A DNA stretch of 64,000 bases, taken from NCBI RefSeq assembly GCF_016907815.1, contig NZ_JAFBCQ010000001.1:496001-560000 (forward strand), in the 5' to 3' direction. The stretch comes from Microbacterium aurum (GTDB lineage Bacteria; Actinomycetota; Actinomycetes; Actinomycetales; Microbacteriaceae). The notes under the pieces were generated by a model. It ran no database searches. It saw nothing but the letters and a program-made list of their open reading frames with translations, and was not told the DNA's origin. This document shows positions 38,533 through 46,643 of this stretch, piece by piece. Position 1 is the stretch's first letter; each line of letters begins with the position of its first letter. The position numbers and the translations under genes are program-made.

Positions 38533-39543
38533 TTAATAAATCTCAGCGATGCACATTACGAGCTTTCCGGTGTTCTCACCGCGGAACAGGCGCAGGAAGG
38601 TCGCGCCGAAATCGGCGACCGAGCCGTCGACGACCGTCTCTCGCGAGACCAGCGACCCCTCAGCCGCCATCGCCGCCAGAGAGGCGATCGCCGCGGCATC
38701 CTTCTCGGGATAGTCGAACACCAAGAATCCCTGCATCCGCGCGCGGTTGACCAGCAGGCTCATGTAGCGGCGCGGCCCGGGAGGAGGCGTCGTGGCGTTG
38801 TACGACGCGATCGCGCCGCAGAGGATCACCCGCGCACCGCGGCGCAGGTTCGCCAGCGCCGCGTCGAGGATCTCGCCGCCGACGTTGTCGAAGTAGATGT
38901 CGATGCCGTCGGGCGCGACCTCGCGCAACCGCCGGAGCACGTTCTCGCTCTTGTAGTCGATCGCCGCGTCGAATCCGATCTCGCGCAGCCATGCGCACTT
39001 CTCCGGGCCACCCGCGATGCCGATCACCGTGGCGCCCGCCGCGTGCGCGATCTGTCCCGCCACGCTTCCCACCCCGCCGGCCGCCGCGGAGATGACGACG
39101 GTGTCTCCCGCGGCCAGCTCGCCGACCTCGTGCAGTCCGTGGAACGCGGTCAGTCCGGTCATGCCGAGGGCGCCGAGCCAGGTCGCCGGGCCCGCGATCG
39201 ACGTGTCGATGACGCGGACGCCGGTGCCGTCGCTGACGGCGCGCTCGGTGACACCGAACGTCCCGGTGACGGCGGCACCCACGGGAAAGTCCGGATGCCG
39301 CGACTGCGACACCGTGCCCGTGCCCTGCGCCCGCATCACGGCACCCAGTCGCACGGGAGGCAGATAGGACGGCACATCGTCGAGCCAGCCGCGCATCGCG
39401 GGGTCGAGCGAGATGTGGTCGATCTCGACCAGGAACTCACCCTCGCCCGGCGCGGGGAGCTCGTCTGTCGTCACCTCCCACGTGTCGTCGTCGGGAAGTC
39501 CTGTCGGACGCTGCGCGAGACGCACCTGCCGGGTCGTGACCAT
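38533..39543 (-). CDS. NADP-dependent alkenal/curcumin reductase-like oxidoreductase
   Basis: 336-aa zinc-free MDR protein of the leukotriene B4 dehydrogenase/curA type: LDPAMRGWL, GALGMTGLTAFHGLHEVG, nucleotide site AAAGGVGSVAGQIAHAAGA, then FDNVGGEILDAAL and GFLVFDYPEK. It reduces alpha,beta-unsaturated carbonyls with NADPH. It is complete, stands alone upstream of the DUF222 gene, and its TAA lies in an AT-rich gap. Confidence 0.9.
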   Translation of the reverse strand: MVTTRQVRLAQRPTGLPDDDTWEVTTDELPAPGEGEFLVEIDHISLDPAMRGWLDDVPSYLPPVRLGAVMRAQGTGTVSQSRHPDFPVGAAVTGTFGVTERAVSDGTGVRVIDTSIAGPATWLGALGMTGLTAFHGLHEVGELAAGDTVVISAAAGGVGSVAGQIAHAAGATVIGIAGGPEKCAWLREIGFDAAIDYKSENVLRRLREVAPDGIDIYFDNVGGEILDAALANLRRGARVILCGAIASYNATTPPPGPRRYMSLLVNRARMQGFLVFDYPEKDAAAIASLAAMAAEGSLVSRETVVDGSVADFGATFLRLFRGENTGKLVMCIAEIY

Positions 39544-39607
39544 CTCGCCAATCTACGGCGGGCGGCAGAGCTCCTCAACGGACGCGGCGGCGAGTAGGGT
39601 CGGCGCC

Positions 39608-40168
39608 ATGCGCAAGGTCACGTACTCGATGAGCATGTCCGTCGACGGCTACATCGCAGGGCCGGACGGCGACTTCGACTGGCCGGGCTTCACCGACGAC
39701 GTCTTCCGCATCTCACTCGACGAGATCCGGACGATCGGTGGCCATCTCATGGGCCGGCGTCTCTACGAGACGATGCGTTACTGGGAGACCGAGGACCCCG
39801 CCGGCTTCAACGACCTCGAGCGGGAGTGGGCGGCGTTGTGGAATCCGCTGCCGAAGGTCGTGTTCTCGCGCACGCTCACCGCGGTCGAAGGCAACGCGCG
39901 CCTGGCGACCGGCACCGTGGCCGACGAGATCGCGCGCTTGCGTGCCGAGCCGGGCGAGGGCGACATCGCCATCGGCGGGGCGACGCTGGCACAGGATGCC
40001 GCGGCCGCCGGCCTCATCGACGAGTACCTCATCCGCGTCTTCCCCGTGCTGGTGGGCGGCGGCATCCCCTTCTTCGCCCGCGATGATCAGCGGGTCGATC
40101 TCGAGCTCCTAGACGAGCGCCGGTTCGACGGCGGCGTCGTGTTCCTGCACTACCGCGCGCGGCGCTGA
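39608..40168 (+). CDS. Dihydrofolate reductase/RibD C-terminal family protein
   Basis: 186-aa member of the RibD-C/DHFR-like fold: MRKVTYSMSMSVDGYIAG start, GGHLMGRRLYETM, IAIGGATLAQDAAAAGLIDE and a final FPVLVGGGIPFF block. Substrate unknown; these are small NADPH-type reductases distinct from true FolA. TAGGGT seven bases before ATG 39608 indicates leaderless translation and fixes the start. Confidence 0.85.
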   Translation: MRKVTYSMSMSVDGYIAGPDGDFDWPGFTDDVFRISLDEIRTIGGHLMGRRLYETMRYWETEDPAGFNDLEREWAALWNPLPKVVFSRTLTAVEGNARLATGTVADEIARLRAEPGEGDIAIGGATLAQDAAAAGLIDEYLIRVFPVLVGGGIPFFARDDQRVDLELLDERRFDGGVVFLHYRARR

Positions 40169-40293
40169 GCCGCACCGGCCCCGCGGAACAGCCAGCTGCC
40201 GAAGCTCCACAACCCGCGCAGGATCGCCGTACGCGATGCCGGTCGCGAGGGCGTAGCGTGGCCACGGCAGCAACGAGAAGGAGGGACACCACA

Positions 40294-41313
40294 ATGCGTG
40301 GAGTCATCATGCACGCCCCCGGCGACGTCCGTGTCGAAGACCGCGAGCACCCGCAGATCGTCGACCCGACGGATGCCGTCATCCGCCTCGCCGCGACGTG
40401 CATCTGCGGCTCGGATCTGTGGCCGTACCGCGGCGCCGACGACGTGCACGATGCCACGATGGGGCACGAGTACGTCGGCACGGTCACCGAGGTGGGTGCG
40501 GCCGTGCAGAACGTCACGGTCGGCGACTTCGTCGTCGGCTCGTTCTTCACGTCCGATAACACGTGCGAGATCTGCCGCGCCGGCTATCAATCGTTCTGCG
40601 TCCATCGCACCCCGGCCGGCCGCGAGGGCACGCAGGCCGAGTACGCGCGGATCCCGAACGCCGACGGCACCCTCGTCGCCACCCCCGGTCAGCCCGACCC
40701 CGACCTGATCCCCTCACTGCTCGCCGCCTCCGACGTGCTGGGGACGGGTTGGTTCGCCGCGGTCGCCGCCGAGGCGGGCCCCGGCAAGACCGTCGCCGTC
40801 GTGGGTGACGGAGCCGTGGGTCTCCTCGGCATCCTCGCCGCGAAGCAGCTCGGCGCCGAGCGCATCATCGCCATGTCACGGCACGCCGACCGCCAGGCCC
40901 TGGCCCGTCGCTTCGGCGCCACCGACATCGTCGAGGAGCGCGGCTCGGCGGGCGTCGCCCGGATCCGCGAGCTCACCGACGGCCTCGGCGCGCACTCGAC
41001 GATCGAAGCCGTCGGCACGCAGGAGTCGATGACGCAGGCGATCCGCTCGACCCGCGCCGGCGGACACGTCGGCTACGTCGGCGTCTCGCACGACGTGACG
41101 CTCGACGGCCAGCGGCTGTTCCACTCCGGCGTGCACCTGCACGGCGGCCCGGCACCGGTGCGCCGGTTCCTGCCCGAGCTCATCCAGCTCATCTGGGACC
41201 GCGAGATCGACCCCGGCGTCGTCTTCGACCTGACGCTCCCGCTCGAGGAGGCCGCCGAAGGCTACAAAGCCATGGACGAGCGTCGCGCGATCAAGGTGCT
41301 GCTGACCGTCTGA
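40294..41313 (+). CDS. Zinc-dependent alcohol dehydrogenase
   Basis: 339-aa MDR enzyme. Catalytic zinc ligands sit in ATCICGSDLW and GHEYVG; the structural zinc lobe appears reduced (DNTCEICRAGYQSFCV). The Rossmann site GDGAVGLLGILAAKQLGA marks NAD(P) binding. GAGAAGGAGGG precedes ATG 40294. It is monocistronic, with no context clue to the substrate. Confidence 0.9.
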   Translation: MRGVIMHAPGDVRVEDREHPQIVDPTDAVIRLAATCICGSDLWPYRGADDVHDATMGHEYVGTVTEVGAAVQNVTVGDFVVGSFFTSDNTCEICRAGYQSFCVHRTPAGREGTQAEYARIPNADGTLVATPGQPDPDLIPSLLAASDVLGTGWFAAVAAEAGPGKTVAVVGDGAVGLLGILAAKQLGAERIIAMSRHADRQALARRFGATDIVEERGSAGVARIRELTDGLGAHSTIEAVGTQESMTQAIRSTRAGGHVGYVGVSHDVTLDGQRLFHSGVHLHGGPAPVRRFLPELIQLIWDREIDPGVVFDLTLPLEEAAEGYKAMDERRAIKVLLTV

Positions 41314-41332
41314 GCGACACCCCTGTCGCCGG

Positions 41333-41809
41333 TCAGCACGCGTCGAGCAGAGCGCGCAGCGGCGGCGGCATCCGCGTCAGCTCGACGGCGTCGGCCATGA
41401 GGCGGGCGTAGCGCAGCTTGTTGCCGCTGCGCCCCGCGAAGAACTGGCCGAGCTGCTCCTCGAGCATGCGACCGCGCTGCGCGGGCTGGCGCTGCAGCCG
41501 GCGGAACGACGCGCCCTCGCCCTGCTCCTCGAGAAGCGCCACCACGCGCGCGGCGCCGAGCGCACGCACGAACTCGCCCTCGAGATCCGGGGCGCACACG
41601 AACACCGCATCCAGCACCGTCTCGAAGTCGGCCCGCTCGTTCGCGTCGACGAGGCCGATCACCCGCTTCGCCGGCAGCGCGTCGATCGCACGCCGCGCGC
41701 CCTTCGATCCGCCCACGGCCCGCACGTCGACGCCGGTCACCTCGAGACGAGCGGCGAGCACCTCGACGGCGGCGCGGTCGCTCTCGCCCTCGACGAGAAC
41801 GATCGTCAT
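41333..41809 (-). CDS. Stand-alone OLD-like TOPRIM domain protein
   Basis: 158-aa protein. It begins MTIVLVEGESDRAAVEVLAA, the Glu-containing first TOPRIM motif, and has VIGLVDANERADFE with the Asp motif. No ATPase domain is present although OLD nucleases normally carry one N-terminally. Its ATG overlaps the stop of the sugar dehydrogenase gene (ATGA), so the pair is co-translated. It could be a nuclease-related or nucleotidyl-transfer protein; no reaction is assigned. Confidence 0.7.
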   Translation of the reverse strand: MTIVLVEGESDRAAVEVLAARLEVTGVDVRAVGGSKGARRAIDALPAKRVIGLVDANERADFETVLDAVFVCAPDLEGEFVRALGAARVVALLEEQGEGASFRRLQRQPAQRGRMLEEQLGQFFAGRSGNKLRYARLMADAVELTRMPPPLRALLDAC

Positions 41810-42912
41810 CCGCCGGCCGACGCCTCGAACGACACGATGCGGTCGTCGCCGGGAGCCGCCGTGCCGCGCCCGCCGCGATTGCTCGTCGCGACCCACACGC
41901 GTCCGTCGGGGCCGAGCACCACATCGCGCAGCCGGCCGAACTCGTGTGCGAGCAGCTCGGTCGACGTCGCCGGGTCGGCGACCGGGATCGCCCGCAGGCG
42001 CTCGCCGCGGAGGTTCGCGAGATAGAGCGTGTCGCCGATCGCGGCGAGCCCGCTCGGACTCGCGTCGGTCGGCGCCCACACCTGCACGGGGTCGATGTAC
42101 GCGTCGTCGCCGCCGATCCCCTCCACCTCGGGCCAGCCGTAGTTGCCGCCCGGCTCGATCACGTTCAGCTCGTCCCACGTGTCCTGCCCGAACTCGCTCG
42201 CGAACATGCGACCGTCGGCAGACCACGCGATGCCCTGGGGGTTGCGATGGCCGTAGCTGTACACCGGCGAGCCCGGGAACGGGTTGTCCGCAGGAACGGT
42301 GCCGTCGGGCTCGAGCCGCAGGATCTTGCCCGCGAGAGCGTCGACGTCCTGCGCCGCGGCGCGGTCCCCGGCATCCCCGACCGTGACGTACAGCATCCGG
42401 TCGGGGCCGAATGCGATGCGCCCGCCGTTGTGGTTTCCCGCGGACGGCAGCCCCGAGACGACATCGACGGGCGCCGCCAGGGTGAGGGCTCCCGGCTCGC
42501 CGTCGAGGTCGTAGCGCTGCACGCGGTTGCCGGCGTCGGCGGTCGAGTAGGCGTACAGGTGCTCACCGCTGGGGTCGACGGCGAGCCCCAGCAGCCCGCC
42601 CTCACCGCCGTGCCGCACCCCGGCGACCGTGATCACCTCGCGGACGTCGTGCGCGGCGGTGACCTCGACGATGCGCCCGGTGTCTCGCTCGCTCACGAGC
42701 ACCGAATCTCCCACGACGACCATCGACCACGGCGTCGTCAGCTCGGTGACGACGTCGGTCGCGGCGGTGCCGGCGTCGACGGTGGACGGCTCGCGCACGG
42801 CGGGCGCGGGGACGGGGGGAGTGAGGAGCGGCGCGCACGCCGTCACCGGCAGCAGCAGGAGCACCAGGGCCGCACGCGAGCGCCGACCGGCCGTGCGTGC
42901 TGCGGATGTCAT
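41806..42912 (-). CDS. PQQ-dependent sugar dehydrogenase-like lipoprotein
   Basis: 368-aa exported protein with lipobox VTAC (Cys about 26) and a six-bladed propeller of the soluble glucose/sorbosone dehydrogenase family: TPWSMVVVGDSVLVSERD, GGEGGLLGLAVDP, NHNGGRIAFGPD, YGHRNPQGIAWSADG and GGNYGWPEVEG. It would oxidise sugars outside the membrane with PQQ supplied from elsewhere; no PQQ synthesis genes are seen. ATG 42912 is preferred to GTG 42921. Divergent from helR. Confidence 0.87.
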   Translation of the reverse strand: MTSAARTAGRRSRAALVLLLLPVTACAPLLTPPVPAPAVREPSTVDAGTAATDVVTELTTPWSMVVVGDSVLVSERDTGRIVEVTAAHDVREVITVAGVRHGGEGGLLGLAVDPSGEHLYAYSTADAGNRVQRYDLDGEPGALTLAAPVDVVSGLPSAGNHNGGRIAFGPDRMLYVTVGDAGDRAAAQDVDALAGKILRLEPDGTVPADNPFPGSPVYSYGHRNPQGIAWSADGRMFASEFGQDTWDELNVIEPGGNYGWPEVEGIGGDDAYIDPVQVWAPTDASPSGLAAIGDTLYLANLRGERLRAIPVADPATSTELLAHEFGRLRDVVLGPDGRVWVATSNRGGRGTAAPGDDRIVSFEASAGG

Positions 42913-42958
42913 CGGATCCACCCCGTCGGATCTCTTCCCTTTCCATTATCCCGCGAGA

Positions 42959-42984
42959 GGGGGGTCTTGCGGCAAGGCCCCCTC
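42959..42984. promoter_or_regulatory. Rifamycin-associated-element-like inverted repeat upstream of helR
   Basis: Arms GGGGGTCTTG and CAAGGCCCCC, one mismatch, around CGG, centred 84 bp before the helR start. As I recall it, the actinomycete rifamycin-associated element is a 19-bp inverted repeat of the form GGGGCTTGC...CAAGGCCCC placed upstream of rifamycin-resistance genes including helR. This supports both the element and the gene call. Confidence 0.75.
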
Positions 42985-43055
42985 TGTGCGGCAGAATCGC
43001 TGGTCGCGCGACGATTCCCCTGTGTGCGGGAAGGATGCGCGCGAGAAGGAGCAGG

Positions 43056-45278
43056 ATGCCGTCATCACAGCCCACCGCGAGTCCGTTCGACCTTCCCGAG
43101 CGGCTGCGTCGCAAGGCCACCTCGGCCCTCATCGGCCGCGACGAGGAGCAGTTCGCCGCCATGCACGCCGCGCTCACGAGCGAGCGGGAGCGGGTGCGGC
43201 ACCGCCTCGACGCGCTCCGGCGCGAGCCGGCCGCCGCCGGGCAGCGGGCGCTGGAGCGCGACCTCGAGGTGCAGCAGCTCGCGGCGCGGCTGCGGGTGCT
43301 CGACCGGTTCGGGCTCGACGCATGCATCGGACGGATGGTCGACGACGCCGGGACGGTGACCTATCTCGGCCGATTCGGTCTCGCCGGCCCTGACGAGCGG
43401 CGCCTGCTCACCGACTGGCGTGCCCCGGCATCCGCCCCCTTCTTCGCCGCGAGCGGCGCCGATCCGATGGGGCTCACCAGCCGTCGCCGGTACCGCTGGC
43501 GCGCCGGACGCATCGTCGACTACTGGGACGAGGTCTTCGCGCCCGACGGTATCGACCACTCCGCCGCTCTCGACGACGAGTCGGCCTTCATCGCGAGCCT
43601 CGGCGCGAGCCGGTCGCCGCGCATGCGCGATGTGCTCGCGACGATCCAGACCGACCAGGACGCCATCATCCGCGCCGATTCGCGCGGCGCCCTGGTGGTC
43701 GACGGCGGTCCCGGAACGGGCAAGACCGTCGTCGCGCTGCACCGCGCCGCCTACCTCCTCTACGCCGACCCGCGCCTGCAGGACGGGCGCGGCGGGCTGC
43801 TGTTCGTCGGCCCGCACCGCCCCTACGTCGACTACGTCGACGACGTGCTGCCGAGCCTCGGCGAAGAGGGCGCGCTCGTCTGCGCGCTCAGCGACCTCGT
43901 GCCGGGCGGCGCCGACGCCCCGGCCGAGACCGACCCGGAGGTGCGCCGTCTCAAGGGCGACGCGCGCCTTGTGGATGCCGTGGCCGCAGCCGTCGGACTG
44001 TGGCAGCGCCCGCCGCGGCGCACCGTCGCGATCGAGACCGCCTGGGGCACCCTCGCGATCGGGTCCGAGGAATGGGCGGAGGTCTTCGCCGGAGCCGACA
44101 CCCTGCCCCACAACGCGCTGCGCACCGAGGCGTGGGAGCGGCTGCTCGACCTGCTGGAGGCGCGGGTCGGCGACGAGCGGGGCGGCGGCTCCGCTGATGA
44201 CGGCTGGGGTGAGGGCTGGGGCGACGCGTCGCGTCGCCGCGACGACTTCGACGCGTACGGGGCGGGCTGGGATGACGACGAGTCGGTGCGCGAGGCGCTC
44301 GAGAACGACGACGAGCTGCGCACGATGTTCGACCGGATGTGGCCGCTGCTCGACCCCGACGCGTTTCTGCGCGGCCTGCTCTCGAGCGCCGACCTGCTGC
44401 ACCGGTGTGCGCCGTACTTGACGGATGCCGAGGCCGCCGTCGTCGCCGCCGCGGGGTCGTCGTGGACCGATGCGGACCTCCCGCTTCTCGACGCCGCGCG
44501 GCGCGCGATCGGCGACCCGAAGAGCGAGGTGCGCCGTCGCCGTGCTCGGCGGGAGGAGGCGGAGGCGCAGCGCCTGATGTCCGACGTCGTCACCGACCTC
44601 ATCGCCGCCGACGACGGCGACCTGCGGATCATGTCGATGCTGCGCGGTCAGGATCTTCGCCGCACGCTCGCGCAGCCCGCGGCATCCGACATCGACCCGC
44701 TCGCCGGCCCGTTCGCACACCTCGTCGTCGACGAGGCGCAGGAGCTCACCGACGCGCAGTGGCGGATGCTGCTGAGCCGCTGCCCGTCGGGCAGCCTCAC
44801 GATCGTGGGCGACCGCGCCCAGGCGCGGCACGGGTTCGCCGAGTCGTGGGTCGAGCGCCTCGAGCGCGTCGGCATCCCGCGGACCACCGTCGCGACCCTC
44901 ACGGTGAACTACCGCACCCCCGAGGAGGTCATGGCCGTTGCCGGCCCCGTGATCCGGGCGGCCCTCCCCGACGCGAACGTGCCGCTGTCGATCCGCCGTA
45001 CCGGTGTTGCGGTGCGGCGCGGTCGGCGCCGCGAGCTCGACGGCATCCTCACCGCGTGGGAGCGGGAGCATGACGAGGGCACCGCGGTCGTCATCGGCGA
45101 CCCCGGTTTCGCGCCTCGCGATCGGGTGCGCTCGCTCTCGCCGGAGCTCGTGAAGGGCCTGGAGTTCGATCTCGTCGTGCTCGTAGACCCCGATGGATTC
45201 GGCACGGGCGTCGCCGGAGCCGTCGACCGCTACGTCGCCATGACCCGCGCGACGCAGCAGCTCGTCATCCTCACCTGA
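43056..45278 (+). CDS. helR: HelR, RNA polymerase-recycling motor ATPase
   Basis: 740-aa UvrD-like ATPase of the HelD/HelR type. The coiled-coil N-terminus (residues about 15-100, including QFAAMHAALTSERERVRHRL) fits the HelR secondary-channel arm. Then come LTDWRAPASAPFF, SRRRYRWRAGRIVDYWDEVF, Walker A GGPGTGKTVVALHRAAYLLY (about residue 217), Walker B LVVDEAQELTDAQW and motif VNYRTPEEVMAVA, ending in AMTRATQQLVIL. HelR removes stalled or rifamycin-bound RNA polymerase from DNA. ATG 43056 follows AAGGAGC; the RAE-like repeat upstream predicts induction by rifamycins. Confidence 0.9.
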   Translation: MPSSQPTASPFDLPERLRRKATSALIGRDEEQFAAMHAALTSERERVRHRLDALRREPAAAGQRALERDLEVQQLAARLRVLDRFGLDACIGRMVDDAGTVTYLGRFGLAGPDERRLLTDWRAPASAPFFAASGADPMGLTSRRRYRWRAGRIVDYWDEVFAPDGIDHSAALDDESAFIASLGASRSPRMRDVLATIQTDQDAIIRADSRGALVVDGGPGTGKTVVALHRAAYLLYADPRLQDGRGGLLFVGPHRPYVDYVDDVLPSLGEEGALVCALSDLVPGGADAPAETDPEVRRLKGDARLVDAVAAAVGLWQRPPRRTVAIETAWGTLAIGSEEWAEVFAGADTLPHNALRTEAWERLLDLLEARVGDERGGGSADDGWGEGWGDASRRRDDFDAYGAGWDDDESVREALENDDELRTMFDRMWPLLDPDAFLRGLLSSADLLHRCAPYLTDAEAAVVAAAGSSWTDADLPLLDAARRAIGDPKSEVRRRRARREEAEAQRLMSDVVTDLIAADDGDLRIMSMLRGQDLRRTLAQPAASDIDPLAGPFAHLVVDEAQELTDAQWRMLLSRCPSGSLTIVGDRAQARHGFAESWVERLERVGIPRTTVATLTVNYRTPEEVMAVAGPVIRAALPDANVPLSIRRTGVAVRRGRRRELDGILTAWEREHDEGTAVVIGDPGFAPRDRVRSLSPELVKGLEFDLVVLVDPDGFGTGVAGAVDRYVAMTRATQQLVILT

Positions 45279-45294
45279 GCGGCGCGCGACCGCG

Positions 45295-45666
45295 TCAGCG
45301 AGCGAGGTCGAGGAAGTCGGCCACCCACCGGTCGATGGCGGTCATGGTCGCCTGGTCCACCTGCCCGGCCAACCGCTGAATGCGGGCGCGGTCGATGGTC
45401 TTGAGCTGCTCCGTCATGGCGAAGCTCGGGTCTGTCAGTGTCAGGGTCCGCCCGCTGAGCGCGACGTGGTTCGGCCATCCGCGCTCGACCGACGTCACCG
45501 GAACCACGAAGACGAGCCGCGTCGCCAGCGCGAGGTGACCCGCGGAAGACACGATGACCGCGGGCCGGCGCCCCGCCTGTTCGCGCCCGACGGCGGGATC
45601 GGGCGCGGCCCAGACGACATCGCCACGATGCAGTGTCGCCGGTGCGTCGGCGGCAGGTTCAGTCAT
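45295..45666 (-). CDS. mazF: MazF/PemK-type endoribonuclease toxin
   Basis: 123-aa toxin with the family core RGDVVWAAPDPAVGREQAGR, RPAVIVSSAGHL and LVFVVPVTSVERGWPNHV, ending with a helical tail. MazF toxins cut mRNA at short sites. It overlaps the antitoxin gene end by 8 nt; ATG 45666 or 45669 could serve as start. The pair is a complete type II module. Confidence 0.87.
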   Translation of the reverse strand: MTEPAADAPATLHRGDVVWAAPDPAVGREQAGRRPAVIVSSAGHLALATRLVFVVPVTSVERGWPNHVALSGRTLTLTDPSFAMTEQLKTIDRARIQRLAGQVDQATMTAIDRWVADFLDLAR

Positions 45667-45892
45667 CATCGCCGACGCCCGCGATCTCGTCCCAGGCGCG
45701 GGCTTCCGCCCAATAGGACTCATCAGGGGGCTGGCGTTCGATGGCGTCACGGGCAGCGGCCAGCCGCTGTCGGCGCTCATCCTGGTCGAGAAGCTCGCTC
45801 AAGAGGGTCGCAGCCGTGACGCCGCGCTCCCGCGCCGCGGTGCTGACGCGCTCGCGCAGCTCCACCGGCACCTTGATCGTCGTCAGAGGCAT
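45659..45892 (-). CDS. Antitoxin of the MazF-type pair (ribbon-helix-helix)
   Basis: 77-aa protein starting MPLTTIKVPVELRERVSTAA, a ribbon-helix-helix DNA-binding arm, followed by an acidic C-terminus (YWAEARAWDEIAGVGDDD) that would wrap the toxin. TATCCT six bases before ATG 45892 suggests a leaderless, autoregulated promoter. TTG 45898 is an in-frame alternative. Confidence 0.85.
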   Translation of the reverse strand: MPLTTIKVPVELRERVSTAARERGVTAATLLSELLDQDERRQRLAAARDAIERQPPDESYWAEARAWDEIAGVGDDD

Positions 45893-45925
45893 ACACAAAG
45901 GATACCGCGGGGTATGACGACGGGG

Positions 45926-46612
45926 ATCAGATTGCCGCTTGCGCGATCATGCCGATCGCGATCATGCTGCTGTTCGTCTACGTGTTCGGGGGTGCGATCC
46001 AGACCGGGACCGCATCGTACGTCGACTACCTGCTCCCCGGCATCCTGCTCATCACGATCGCGTCGGGGGTCGCGTACACGTCGTACCGGCTCTTCCTCGA
46101 TCTGCAGGGCGGCATCGTGGAACGGTTCCAGTCCATGCCGATCGCGCGCGCCAGTGTGCTGTAGTCGCATGTGCTGACCTCACTCGCGGCGAACCTCGTC
46201 TCGCTCGCGATCGTCGTCGGGGTGGCGCTCCTCATGGGCTTCCGCTCCGGCGCCGGGGTGCTCGCGTGGCTGGCGGTTGTCGGCATCCTGGTGCTGTTCA
46301 CGCTCGCCCTCACCTGGCTCGCGGTCATCGCGGGGCTCGCGGCGAAGAGCGTCGACGGGGCGACCGCGTTCTCCTACCCGCTCATCTTCCTGCCGTTCCT
46401 GAGCTCGGCATTCGTCCCGCCCGACACGATGCCCGGGCCGGTCCGCTGGTTCGCCGAGAACCAGCCGGTGACGCCCATCGTCAACTCGATCCGCGCTGCT
46501 GGCGGGAACGCCCGTCGGCAGCGAGCTGTGGATCGCCCTGGGCTGGTGCACCGGCATCCTCATCGTGGCCGCCGTGATCGCGACCCGCCTCTACAACCGG
46601 CGGCTGCGCTGA
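45926..46612 (+). pseudogene. Decayed ABC-2 permease (DrrB-like)
   Basis: Remnant of a daunorubicin-type ABC-2 permease: PIAIMLLFVYVFGGAIQTG, YLLPGILLITIASGVAYTS, VERFQSMPIARASVL, then TAG 46162 where a Trp codon is expected (VL-stop-SHVLTSLAANLVSLA). The frame continues to FLPFLSSAFVPPDTMPGP and shifts by one base near 46495, after which the normal C-terminus WIALGWCTGIL and LYNRRLR is readable in another frame. The N-terminus is also missing and no ABC ATPase is adjacent. At least three lesions make it non-functional. Confidence 0.85.
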
Positions 46613-46643
46613 GACCGCCGCCGAGGGCTTCTAGGGTGGAGGG

